The notes beneath the pieces were generated by a model. That model worked only from the letters and a program-made list of their open reading frames with translations. It did no database searches and was not told where the DNA came from. A DNA stretch of 64,000 nucleotides, from the NCBI RefSeq assembly GCF_004792295.1, contig NZ_SRRY01000001.1, forward strand, positions 2,056,501-2,120,500, read 5' to 3'. The position numbers were made by a program, and so were the translations under genes. Of this stretch, positions 19,697-29,469 are shown piece by piece; position 1 is the stretch's first letter, and each line of letters begins with the position of its first letter. The DNA comes from Pseudoalteromonas sp. MEBiC 03607. Lineage in GTDB: Bacteria; Pseudomonadota; Gammaproteobacteria; Enterobacterales; Alteromonadaceae.

Positions 19697-20404
19697 TTAC
19701 ACTCCAGCCGCTTTAAGGTTTTGGGTGCCTTGATACAAAGTGAAGTCAGCGAGTTGGCCATCAACAACTTGGATATTACGTGGTGCTCTGCGGGCAAGCT
19801 CTGGATCATGGGTTACCATGATGATGGTTGCGCCATCACGGTTGATTTGCTCAAGCAGCTCCATTACCTGACGCGCCATTAGGCTGTCTAAATTACCAGT
19901 TGGCTCATCGGCGAGTAAAAAGCGTGGTTCACCTGCAAGGGCTCTGGCAATAGCGACACGTTGCTGTTGACCACCAGAAAGTTGTTGCGGTAAGTGTTTA
20001 GCGCGTGAGGCTAAACCAACTTGCTCAAGGCATTGTTCAATTCGGCGTTTACGCTCAGCAGCTCTGATACCGCGATAACGCAGTGGTACTTCAATATTTT
20101 CATACAAGTTCAAATCTGGAATAAGGTTGAAGCCTTGGAAAATAAAACCAATTTTTTGATTACGGAGATCTGCGCGCTGGTTGTCATTTAATTTACCCAC
20201 ATCAATACCGTCTAGCATGTATTGGCCTTCGCTAAACGGCTCCAACATACCGGCAATGTTTAAAAAGGTGGTTTTACCTGAGCCACTCGGGCCTGTTACG
20301 GCAATAAATTCACCTTCTTCTACTTGTAGGTTGAAGTCGCGAAGGGCGTGCGTTTGTACCATATCTGTTTGATACACTTTGCTGATGTTGTTCATTGTAA
20401 GCAT
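19697..20404 (-). CDS. ABC transporter ATP-binding protein, MacB/LolD type
   Basis: The 235-residue ATPase shows Walker A GPSGSGKTT, a Q-loop (FIFQGFNLIP), the signature LSGGQQQRVAIARAL, Walker B FLLADEPT and the H-loop THD. It belongs to the MacB/LolD subfamily that works with FtsX-type permeases. It sits between the adaptor (21-base gap) and the first permease (2-base gap) in one operon. Confidence 0.95.
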   Translation of the reverse strand: MLTMNNISKVYQTDMVQTHALRDFNLQVEEGEFIAVTGPSGSGKTTFLNIAGMLEPFSEGQYMLDGIDVGKLNDNQRADLRNQKIGFIFQGFNLIPDLNLYENIEVPLRYRGIRAAERKRRIEQCLEQVGLASRAKHLPQQLSGGQQQRVAIARALAGEPRFLLADEPTGNLDSLMARQVMELLEQINRDGATIIMVTHDPELARRAPRNIQVVDGQLADFTLYQGTQNLKAAGV

Positions 20405-20425
20405 GTTGATTATTCCTTTTATTTG

Positions 20426-21682
20426 TTAGCGTAAAACCAGTGAGGGTGCTTTTTTAAAGCGATCGTAATTCGAGATAATTAACTTATCGCCAGGCTCTAC
20501 GCCTTCGATAATCTCGACAGCATTGATACTGCTTGCACCGGTTTTTATATCGATTAAATAAGCCATGTCACCGTCAACTTTATAAGCATGGGTGCCACCT
20601 TGTTGTAAGAATGCGCCGCGTTTTACCTGCAATACATTGTCGCGATTCTCTAATAAAATACGTGCGGTTAAGCGTTGATTTTGGCGAATGCCAGAAATCT
20701 CATTGTCAAAGCGTACGCGGGTAGTGACCTCGCGATTATTCACTTCAGGCGAAATAGCCGATAGGGTGCCTGTTACATGACGTGCGCCTAAAGTAAGTTC
20801 TACTTGCATACCAAGACCTAGCTCGTTGGCGTAGCTTTCTGGTACTTGCAGTTCTGCTTCAAAGTTACTTAAATCGACCAATGTCATTAACGGTTGGCTT
20901 TGTGTTACCGCCTCTTTTTGTTGCACTAATAAGTTTCCAACAATGCCGCTTACACTGGCGGTAATGGTGAGTTCATTTACTTGTCTTAGTAAGTCATCAA
21001 CAATCAATTGCTGACGCGCCAGATCGCGCTCTGCTGCTTTTAGCTCAAATGCGAGGGTATCTTTAGCTAAGCTGACTTCTTGCTCGGCGTGCTTATATGA
21101 AAGCTTGGCACGAGCTAAATCATCAACGGCTTTTTCTAAATCTATTTGGCTGATCAAATGTTTCTCGATAGAGATTTTAGCGCGACGGTTTTCTCTATCT
21201 GCGGCATTTAGTTCTACCTGAGCTAAATCGAGTGCTTTGGTAAGGCTCAGCTTTTGCCTGCGCGCTTCAAGTTGCTTGCGTTGTAATTCGCCGTCTAATC
21301 GCGCTAATACTGATTGTTGCTGTTTTAATTCGTTGGTTAGCTCAGGGCTGGTAACGGTTGCAATCACTTCATTTACTTCAACGCTATCACCGGCTTTTAC
21401 TTTTAAATCGACAAAGCCACGTTCAGGGCTGTAAACCTTTGGCGCATTGGCTGCAACGATTTTACCGCTCGCTGCCACATCTCTGGTGAGCGTCTTTTGG
21501 CTCACTTCACTAATTTGTAGGCTTGCTGCATCAACCGAAATGCTGCCATCGTTACTGGCAAACAAAGCTTGAAAGCCAAGCGCACCAACAAGTATTACCC
21601 CCGCTGCTAACATAAGTGGTTTTTTAATGGTGTTTTTCTTTGCCACACTAATATCTTGGGCGCTGGTATCCTTAATCATCAT
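20426..21682 (-). CDS. Periplasmic adaptor protein of the ABC exporter (HlyD/MacA family)
   Basis: The 418-residue protein has an N-terminal membrane anchor (about 22-43), a lipoyl/barrel-sandwich half (VYSPERGFVDLKVKAGDSVEVN), a long coiled-coil hairpin (about 115-225), the second lipoyl half and a beta-barrel domain. This is the membrane-fusion-protein layout. Two adjacent ATG codons (21682 and 21679) are possible. AAGGAG at 21685-21690 is better spaced for the second. The start overlaps the stop of a 30-codon ORF, suggesting coupling. Confidence 0.92.
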   Translation of the reverse strand: MMIKDTSAQDISVAKKNTIKKPLMLAAGVILVGALGFQALFASNDGSISVDAASLQISEVSQKTLTRDVAASGKIVAANAPKVYSPERGFVDLKVKAGDSVEVNEVIATVTSPELTNELKQQQSVLARLDGELQRKQLEARRQKLSLTKALDLAQVELNAADRENRRAKISIEKHLISQIDLEKAVDDLARAKLSYKHAEQEVSLAKDTLAFELKAAERDLARQQLIVDDLLRQVNELTITASVSGIVGNLLVQQKEAVTQSQPLMTLVDLSNFEAELQVPESYANELGLGMQVELTLGARHVTGTLSAISPEVNNREVTTRVRFDNEISGIRQNQRLTARILLENRDNVLQVKRGAFLQQGGTHAYKVDGDMAYLIDIKTGASSINAVEIIEGVEPGDKLIISNYDRFKKAPSLVLR

Positions 21683-21771
21683 AACTCCTTACGATTCTCA
21701 AAACACACAATCATGAAGCCAACGGCAAGCATGGTAAGTGGAGAAGCCATAAACAAACTGATAGTGAACAT
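21679..21771 (-). CDS. Small membrane peptide (30 residues) leading the export operon
   Basis: An ORF of 30 codons starts at 21771 with a well-placed Shine-Dalgarno (GAGGA at 21779-21783, 7 bases before ATG) and ends in a TGA that overlaps the adaptor start codons. The peptide begins MFTISLFMASPLTMLAVGFM, forms one hydrophobic helix (about 3-23) and ends in a charged tail (ENRKEL). It could be a small subunit or regulator of the exporter, or a leader that couples translation. I do not recognise it. Confidence 0.6.
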   Translation of the reverse strand: MFTISLFMASPLTMLAVGFMIVCFENRKEL

Positions 21772-21805
21772 TTTGAAATCCTCAATTTCGCTGATGTTTT
21801 ATCTA

Positions 21806-21821
21806 TACCAGTAGCGTGCCA
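21806..21821 (-). promoter_or_regulatory. Candidate sigma-54 promoter of the export operon
   Basis: On the minus strand TGGCACG (a perfect -24 element) is followed by CTAC and TGGTA, against a consensus -12 of TTGCW. The -24 is ideal, but the -12 has GT in place of GC, so the promoter may be weak. Start of transcription would be about 25 bases before the 30-codon ORF. The operon encodes a sigma-54 activator, which supports the call. Confidence 0.5.
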
Positions 21822-21874
21822 AAATTTAATATATTGATTTTTAATGTATTTTATTTTATTTGATGAGTTACTGC

Positions 21875-21888
21875 CTGTCCGCGGACAG
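21875..21888. promoter_or_regulatory. Operator palindrome 1 (probable activator site)
   Basis: CTGTCCGCGGACAG is a perfect 14-base palindrome in otherwise AT-rich DNA. It shares the TGTCCGC/GCGGACA arms with palindrome 2 next to it. Its centre is about 86 bases upstream of the predicted transcription start, the normal distance for a sigma-54 enhancer site. Confidence 0.7.
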
Positions 21889-21889
21889 A

Positions 21890-21914
21890 AAAAGTGTCCG
21901 CAGCGGACACTTTT
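21890..21914. promoter_or_regulatory. Operator palindrome 2 (probable activator site)
   Basis: AAAAGTGTCCGC-A-GCGGACACTTTT is a perfect inverted repeat with 12-base arms around a single base. Its centre lies about 20.5 bases (two helical turns) from that of palindrome 1, so two regulator dimers would bind the same face of the DNA. Confidence 0.72.
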
Positions 21915-22074
21915 AAATTGCTGTTTGTTGACGCATAGGTAAAGAAACTCAGTCATTGCGACTAAGGTAGTCTGCTCAGATACATAGTTTGTAACTATGC
22001 TAAAGCCAAGAGTAAATAATGATGCAACTGTGCTAGGTGAGACCCCATAAAAAGCTGCATTGATATTCATAAGG

Positions 22075-22088
22075 TGAATAATTATTCA
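22075..22088. promoter_or_regulatory. ARG box (ArgR site), distal
   Basis: TGAATAATTATTCA matches the ArgR half-site pair TGAAT-W4-ATTCA perfectly. A weaker copy, TGCATTGATATTCA, lies at 22056-22069. The pair lies about 300 bases before gltB and also upstream of the export operon, so its target is uncertain. Confidence 0.5.
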
Positions 22089-22260
22089 TTTATAGGTGCA
22101 GTTTACGTTAACGTAAAGGTGCGGGTTTTTAGATTGGTTTTTTACAAGTTGTTAAATTTGACACCAGTGTCATAAAAAAATAACGGTAAAAATACGTCTA
22201 AATGTAAAAAAATTGCTTAGTATTTAATATATGCCTTCAAGTGAGAAATATTCAAGAATA

Positions 22261-22274
22261 TGAATATGTATTCA
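22261..22274. promoter_or_regulatory. ARG box (ArgR site) upstream of gltB
   Basis: TGAATATGTATTCA keeps both TGAAT and ATTCA halves. A second ATTCA half-site at 22250-22254 gives a centre spacing of about 20 bases, close to that of natural ARG box pairs. ArgR represses gltBDF in E. coli, so control of gltBD by arginine is plausible. Confidence 0.55.
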
Positions 22275-22376
22275 AATCTCTATTGACTCATGGAACAATT
22301 GGCGATAGTTTTGTTCGTCTGCTAGCACTGTCGCAAAAGACTGAATCGCTAGTCGTTGTAGCAAGGGGAGGGGTCT

Positions 22377-25300
22377 ATGTTATATGACTCAAAATTAGAA
22401 AAAGATAATTGTGGCTTTGGCTTAATAGCCCAGGTCAATGGTCAAGCGAGTCACCGCTTGATTCGAACAGCAATCACGGGCTTAGATCGCATGGAACACC
22501 GAGGCGGTATTTCTGCAGATGGCAAAACCGGTGATGGCTGTGGTTTATTAATGCAAAAACCCGATAGTTTCTTTCGTGCTATTGCCAGCGAACATGATTG
22601 GCATTTAGGTAAGAACTACGCAGTCGGCATGGTATTTTTAAATGCTGATCCTGTACTTGCACAAACAGCTAAAGATGTGCTGAGTGAAGAACTTGAAAAA
22701 GAAACCTTGAGTATTCAGGGGTGGCGTGTAGTGCCAACAGATTCATCATGTTTAGGGCCAATTGCAAAAAAACAACTACCGGGCTTTGAACAAATTTTTG
22801 TGAGCGCACCAGAAGGCTGGCGTCCAAAAGATTTAGAGCGTCGCTTGTATGTAGCACGTCGCCGTGCAGAAAAGCGCCTCGAAAACGATGAACATTTTTA
22901 TATTGCTAGCTTATCTGGTTTAGTTACTGTCTATAAAGGCTTAATGATGCCTGTAGACTTACCTAACTTTTATTTAGATTTAGCTGACATTCGTATGACC
23001 AGTGCGATTTGTGTATTCCACCAACGTTTCTCTACTAATACACAACCTCGTTGGCCATTAGCGCAACCATTCCGCTATTTAGCGCATAATGGTGAAATTA
23101 ATACTATTCAAGGTAACCGCCAGTGGGCTCGTGCCCGTGCGTATAAGTTTGCCTCACCACTTATTCCTGATTTGCAATCAGCAGCGCCTTTCGTGAACGA
23201 AAGCGGCTCTGACTCTTCAAGCTTAGATAATATGCTTGAGTTGTTCTTAGCGGGTGGTATGGATTTATTCCGTGCTATGCGAATGCTTGTGCCACCAGCA
23301 TGGCAAAAGAATCGTGCCATGGATGATGACTTACGTGCATTCTATGACTTCAACTCAATGCACATGGAACCATGGGATGGCCCGGCAGGTATTGTAATGT
23401 CAGATGGTCGTTTTGCAGCCTGTAACCTTGACCGTAATGGCTTGCGTCCAGCTCGCTATGTAATCACTCAAGATGGTTTCATTACCCTTGCTTCAGAAGT
23501 AGGTATTTGGGACTACGCACCAGACGAAGTGGTTGAGAAAGGCCGTGTTGGCCCTGGTGAGCTATTAGTTATAGATACTCATCAAGGGAAGATTTGGCAT
23601 TCAGATGAGATTGACCAAGACCTTAAATCACGCCATCCATATAAAGCATGGCTAGAAGCAAACGTTAAGCGTTTAACACCGTTTGAGCAACTCTCAGAGA
23701 AAGATGCGGGCAACCGTTCATTTGATGATGAAACTCTGCTTAAGTACCAAAAAATGTTTGGTTACACCAACGAAGAACTTGATAGCGTTATTCGTGTAAT
23801 GGGCGAAAATGGTCAAGAAGCAACAGGCTCAATGGGTGATGACACGCCATTTGCGGTACTTTCAGAAGGTCATCGTTCACTGTTCGATTACTTCAGACAA
23901 AAATTCGCGCAAGTAACCAATCCACCGATTGATCCACTTCGTGAAAATCACGTTATGTCTTTAGCTACTTGTATTGGTAGTGAGCAAAACGTATTTAATG
24001 AAACAACAGGCCATGCTAAGCGTTTACAGTTTGATACGCCAATTTTGATGTATGCAGACATGCAACAGCTTATCAATGCTGACGATGAACATTACAGCTA
24101 TTGTAAAATTGATATTACTTACACCAAAGAAGAAGGTTTAGAGAAAGCGATCACCCGTATCTGTGATGAAGCGCAAGCAAAAGCAGCGTCGGGCTGTGTC
24201 ATGCTTATTCTAAGTGACCGTAACTTTAGTGAAACGCACTTGCCTATCCCGGCTGCAATGGCGGTAGGGTCTGTTCAAAAACGTTTAGTTGATAACAACT
24301 TACGCTGTGAATCAAATATCATTATTGAATCGGGCAGTGTCCGTGATGCACACCAATTTGCTGTATTACTAGGCTTTGGTGCAACAGCAATTTATCCGTA
24401 TCTTGCGTATGAATCGTTAGTTGCGATGACTGACAAAAAGATCTTAAACAAGAGCTACTGTGAAGTAACCCTTGCTTATCGTAATGCGATAAATAAAGGT
24501 CTATATAAAATCATGTCGAAAATGGGCATTAGTACTGTTGCTTCGTATCGCTGTTCGATGTTATTTGAAGCCGTTGGTTTATCAGATGCAGTTGTAGAAA
24601 CCTGTTTTAATGGCGTGGCAAGTCGCATCAAAGGGGCTTGTTTTACTGACTTTGATGATGACCAGCGCAAACTACATAAGTTAGCCTTTAGTAAACGTAA
24701 ATTATTAAGCCATGGCGGCTTATTAAAATATGTTCATGGTGGTGAATACCATGCGTACAACCCAGACGTTATCCAGACACTGCAAAAAGCAGTGCGTTCT
24801 GGGGAATATAGCGACTATGTAGCCTACGCTGATTTAGTAAATAACCGCCCTATCACCAATTTACGTGACATGTTGGCAGTGAAAATTCCTGAAGCTGGTG
24901 TGAATATCGATGACGTTGAGCCGGCAACTGAGCTCTACAAGCGTTTTGACTCAGCAGCAATGAGTATTGGTGCGTTATCGCCAGAGGCTCATGAAGCGCT
25001 CGCGATTGCAATGAACCGTTTAGGTGGTTGTTCAAACTCAGGCGAAGGTGGTGAAGACAAACTTCGCTACGGCACTGAGAAAAACTCGCGTATTAAGCAA
25101 GTTGCATCTGGCCGCTTTGGCGTAACACCACACTACTTACGTAGCGCTGATGTAATTCAGATTAAAGTTGCGCAAGGTGCAAAACCAGGTGAGGGTGGTC
25201 AATTACCGGGTGAAAAAGTAACGCCATATATAGCAAAATTACGTTACTCGGTACCGGGTGTGACCTTGATTTCGCCTCCGCCGCATCACGATATTTACTC

Positions 25301-26834
25301 GATTGAAGATTTAGCCCAGCTTATTTTCGATTTAAAACAAGTAAATCCAGATGCACTGATTTCGGTGAAACTCGTTTCTGAGCCGGGTGTAGGTACTATC
25401 GCAACAGGTGTAGCAAAAGCGTATGCCGATTTAATCACCATTGCTGGTTATGACGGTGGTACAGGTGCAAGCCCACTTACTTCTGTTAAGTATGCAGGAA
25501 GTCCTTGGGAGCTTGGTCTTGCTGAAACCCAGCAAGCGCTAGTAGAAAATGGTTTACGTCATCGTATTCGTCTACAAACTGATGGTGGCCTTAAAACGGG
25601 TCTAGATATCATCAAGGCGGCTATTTTAGGTGCTGAAAGCTTTGGCTTTGGTACTGGCCCTATGGTGGCACTTGGTTGTAAGTACCTGCGTATTTGTCAC
25701 TTAAACAACTGTGCGACCGGTGTTGCAACGCAAGACGATACGCTTCGTCAAAAGCATTATCATGGTCTGCCAGAAATGGCGATGAACTACTTTAAGTTTA
25801 TTGCCGAAGAAGCGCGCCAAATAATGGCAAGCTTAGGGGTTACTCGATTAACCGATTTAATAGGTCGTTTGGACCTGCTTGAAGCCATTGAAGGCAAAAC
25901 AGAGAAGCAAAAGAAAGTAGATTTGTCATCTGTGGTTGCGGTACCAAATAACCCAACTGGTGAGACTCTGTATTGCAGTGCACCTAATAGTTCGCATTAT
26001 TTAGGTCAGCTAAATGAAACCTTGCTTGAAAAAGCAAAACAAGCGATTGATGAAAAATCGGGCACCTCATTGGTAAGTCGTATTTGTAATACTGACCGCT
26101 CAGTGGGTGCGATGTTATCGGGCTATATTGCCTCTAAACATGGTAACCAAGGTATGGCTGCTGATCCTGTCTCTATTGAGCTTCATGGTACAGCGGGTCA
26201 ATCATTTGGTGTATGGAATGCTGGTGGCCTTGAAATGACATTAGTAGGCGATGCGAATGACTATGTTGGTAAGGGGATGGCTGGCGGTAAGCTGGTAATT
26301 CGTCCACCGCTGGGTTCATCGTTCGAAAGCCACAAAGCGACTATTGCCGGTAATACCTGTTTATATGGTGCTACAGGCGGCAAATTATTTGCGGCAGGTT
26401 GTGCAGGTGAGCGTTTTGCAGTTCGTAACTCTGGCGTACAAGCGGTTGTAGAAGGTGTTGGTGACAACGGCTGTGAATATATGACCGGTGGTGTGGTTTG
26501 CGTGCTTGGCAAAGTAGGTATCAACTTTGGTGCAGGTATGACAGGTGGTTTTGCTTATATTCTTGATGAAGGCAATGACTTTGAAAAACGCATTAACCCT
26601 GAGCTTGTTGAAATTGTCACGCTCGAAGGGTTGGCATCACACCAAGAACATTTACGCGGCCTAATTGCTGAGCATTTAGAGCTTACAGGCTCAAACCGCG
26701 CTGAGCAGATTTTAGCTAACTTTGATTTATACATTCCAATGTTTAAATTAGTTAAGCCAAAATCTAGTGATGTAAAAAGTTTACTCGGACACCGAGCGCG
26801 CAGCAGCGCAGAGCTTCGTGTTCAGGCTCAGTAA
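22377..26834 (+). CDS. gltB: Glutamate synthase large subunit
   Basis: The 1485-residue protein makes glutamate from glutamine and 2-oxoglutarate with GltD. The short propeptide MLYDSKLEKDN precedes Cys12, the expected N-terminal nucleophile of the glutaminase domain (NCGFGLIA; HRGGISADGKTGDGCG). A central domain, the FMN/2-oxoglutarate domain (GGTGASPLTS; iron-sulfur cysteines in CKYLRICHLNNC) and the C-terminal glycine-rich beta-helix (about 1230-1420) follow. E. coli GltB has a longer propeptide. gltD follows after 9 bases. Confidence 0.98.
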   Translation: MLYDSKLEKDNCGFGLIAQVNGQASHRLIRTAITGLDRMEHRGGISADGKTGDGCGLLMQKPDSFFRAIASEHDWHLGKNYAVGMVFLNADPVLAQTAKDVLSEELEKETLSIQGWRVVPTDSSCLGPIAKKQLPGFEQIFVSAPEGWRPKDLERRLYVARRRAEKRLENDEHFYIASLSGLVTVYKGLMMPVDLPNFYLDLADIRMTSAICVFHQRFSTNTQPRWPLAQPFRYLAHNGEINTIQGNRQWARARAYKFASPLIPDLQSAAPFVNESGSDSSSLDNMLELFLAGGMDLFRAMRMLVPPAWQKNRAMDDDLRAFYDFNSMHMEPWDGPAGIVMSDGRFAACNLDRNGLRPARYVITQDGFITLASEVGIWDYAPDEVVEKGRVGPGELLVIDTHQGKIWHSDEIDQDLKSRHPYKAWLEANVKRLTPFEQLSEKDAGNRSFDDETLLKYQKMFGYTNEELDSVIRVMGENGQEATGSMGDDTPFAVLSEGHRSLFDYFRQKFAQVTNPPIDPLRENHVMSLATCIGSEQNVFNETTGHAKRLQFDTPILMYADMQQLINADDEHYSYCKIDITYTKEEGLEKAITRICDEAQAKAASGCVMLILSDRNFSETHLPIPAAMAVGSVQKRLVDNNLRCESNIIIESGSVRDAHQFAVLLGFGATAIYPYLAYESLVAMTDKKILNKSYCEVTLAYRNAINKGLYKIMSKMGISTVASYRCSMLFEAVGLSDAVVETCFNGVASRIKGACFTDFDDDQRKLHKLAFSKRKLLSHGGLLKYVHGGEYHAYNPDVIQTLQKAVRSGEYSDYVAYADLVNNRPITNLRDMLAVKIPEAGVNIDDVEPATELYKRFDSAAMSIGALSPEAHEALAIAMNRLGGCSNSGEGGEDKLRYGTEKNSRIKQVASGRFGVTPHYLRSADVIQIKVAQGAKPGEGGQLPGEKVTPYIAKLRYSVPGVTLISPPPHHDIYSIEDLAQLIFDLKQVNPDALISVKLVSEPGVGTIATGVAKAYADLITIAGYDGGTGASPLTSVKYAGSPWELGLAETQQALVENGLRHRIRLQTDGGLKTGLDIIKAAILGAESFGFGTGPMVALGCKYLRICHLNNCATGVATQDDTLRQKHYHGLPEMAMNYFKFIAEEARQIMASLGVTRLTDLIGRLDLLEAIEGKTEKQKKVDLSSVVAVPNNPTGETLYCSAPNSSHYLGQLNETLLEKAKQAIDEKSGTSLVSRICNTDRSVGAMLSGYIASKHGNQGMAADPVSIELHGTAGQSFGVWNAGGLEMTLVGDANDYVGKGMAGGKLVIRPPLGSSFESHKATIAGNTCLYGATGGKLFAAGCAGERFAVRNSGVQAVVEGVGDNGCEYMTGGVVCVLGKVGINFGAGMTGGFAYILDEGNDFEKRINPELVEIVTLEGLASHQEHLRGLIAEHLELTGSNRAEQILANFDLYIPMFKLVKPKSSDVKSLLGHRARSSAELRVQAQ

Positions 26835-28259
<1,425 letters not shown>

Positions 28260-28284
28260 CTACTTAACTTAATGTACGATTTTG

Positions 28285-28311
28285 AAAGCAAGCCGATGGC
28301 TTGCTTTTTTT
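28285..28311 (+). terminator. Intrinsic terminator after gltD
   Basis: AAAGCAAGCC-GAT-GGCTTGCTTT runs into seven T residues, 25 bases after the gltD stop. Confidence 0.92.
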
Positions 28312-28427
28312 ATGCTTAATCAAAGCAAAATCATCACCTCAACTAACATTTGATTTGTTGAGAGTAATCCCCGATAAAGAAAATGAAAAATCAGAGCCAG
28401 CAACGTATAATTACTCAGTAAAAATGG

Positions 28428-28763
28428 TTGGATTCTAATTTATCTTCGCAGTTTAGTGCTAGCTCCATATTTGCTCCACATTGTTACGCTTTAATGTTCC
28501 AAAGAAGTTTGGATCCAGTATGGACATTTGATGCTAACAACATGGAAAAAAAGAAAATGTTTTGCGAACACATTAATCATGAGCAACTAAACTGTTTTCA
28601 ACCAAGTTCAAAATCTGAAAATGATTTACTTAATGAGGTTATGAAAAGTGAAGATCTGCACGATATTCTGACTATGGTTTTATTAGACGAAACCTTATCA
28701 GACGCGTTTAAAGCGATGGTTAGGAAGCAATTAAAAATAATAAAAAATATGAAACGGAAATAA
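28428..28763 (+). CDS. Small unknown protein upstream of an OmpR-type regulator
   Basis: The frame gives up to 111 residues from a TTG at 28428. An ATG at 28494 would give 89 residues. No convincing ribosome site supports either, so the start is uncertain. The C-terminal half looks helical and ends in a strongly basic tail (KAMVRKQLKIIKNMKRK). No signal peptide or known motif is visible. The stop is 2 bases from the response regulator ATG, which makes it a likely partner in the same transcript. I do not recognise the family. Confidence 0.6.
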   Translation: MDSNLSSQFSASSIFAPHCYALMFQRSLDPVWTFDANNMEKKKMFCEHINHEQLNCFQPSSKSENDLLNEVMKSEDLHDILTMVLLDETLSDAFKAMVRKQLKIIKNMKRK

Positions 28764-28765
28764 AA

Positions 28766-29452
28766 ATGTCGCAGATATTAGTCGTTGAAGACGACTTAGA
28801 TATTGCAGAACAAGTGCTGTTGTTCTTCAATGCATCTGGCTTTACTACTCACCACATTACTGATGGCAGCGCCGTAGTGTCGTGGGTCAAAGAGAATAAT
28901 CCAGATGCAATAATTCTAGATGTTATGTTACCTAATTTAGATGGCGTGGAGTGCATGAAGCAGATCCGCGCTTTTTCTATGGTACCCATTATTATGGTAA
29001 CCGCTAAAGTTGAAGAGGCTGATAGGTTAAAAGGGTTAGAGCATGGTGCTGATGATTATGTGTGTAAACCTTTTAGTGGCGCAGAGCTTGTCATGCGTGT
29101 TAAGGCTATTTTAAGACGATGTACACCAATATCCCAGCAGCCAACTGAGATGCCTGCTACTATTTGTCTAAACGAAGATGCCTTAGAAGTTGAAATTCAA
29201 GGTGTATCACTCGGTTTAACTAAGGTCGAATTTGACGTGTTTAAGCTTTTATATAAAGCACCAAAACGTGTTTTCTCAAGGCAGCAGATACTTGATCATA
29301 TTCAACCAAATAACTTTGACATTACCGATCGTGTTATTGATAGCCATATCAAAAACATCCGCAAAAAACTTAAGAATTTAAAGTTCTCTCCTAAGATAGT
29401 CGCTTCTGTTTACGGCGCAGGCTATCGTTATGATGAACGTCAAATCAATTGA
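28766..29452 (+). CDS. OmpR-family response regulator
   Basis: The 228-residue protein has a receiver (about 1-118; phospho-Asp D52 in IILDVMLPNLDG, Lys in CKPFSG) and a winged-helix DNA-binding domain (about 130-225; VIDSHIKNIRKKLKN, VYGAGYRY). Its probable partner is the TPR histidine kinase on the opposite strand (30010-32052), the nearest orphan kinase. Pairing is inferred from proximity only. Confidence 0.92.
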   Translation: MSQILVVEDDLDIAEQVLLFFNASGFTTHHITDGSAVVSWVKENNPDAIILDVMLPNLDGVECMKQIRAFSMVPIIMVTAKVEEADRLKGLEHGADDYVCKPFSGAELVMRVKAILRRCTPISQQPTEMPATICLNEDALEVEIQGVSLGLTKVEFDVFKLLYKAPKRVFSRQQILDHIQPNNFDITDRVIDSHIKNIRKKLKNLKFSPKIVASVYGAGYRYDERQIN

Positions 29453-29469
29453 TTTGGCGTTCATCGCTT

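Larger units (their letters stand above)
21772..22376. other. Divergent intergenic region between the export operon and gltB
   Basis: This 605-base non-coding stretch holds the sigma-54-like site and twin palindromes of the export operon on the left, and on the right two TGAAT-N4-ATTCA boxes, a TGACAC-CA-GTGTCA inverted repeat (22159-22172) with an overlapping TTGACA, and AT-rich DNA before gltB. An open frame of 119 codons on the minus strand runs through the operators and has no ribosome site or protein-like composition. I do not count it as a gene. Confidence 0.7.

Noticed and set aside
21890..21914. Terminator for the export operon or an upstream gene
   Set aside because: The arms are nearly continuous (one-base loop), so an RNA hairpin would be strained, and it has a sister palindrome two helical turns away. 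A DNA operator is more likely.
21711..22070. 119-codon open frame on the minus strand upstream of the export operon
   Set aside because: It runs through both operator palindromes and the sigma-54-like site, has no ribosome site and no protein-like pattern. The short ORF at 21679-21771 in another frame is far better supported.
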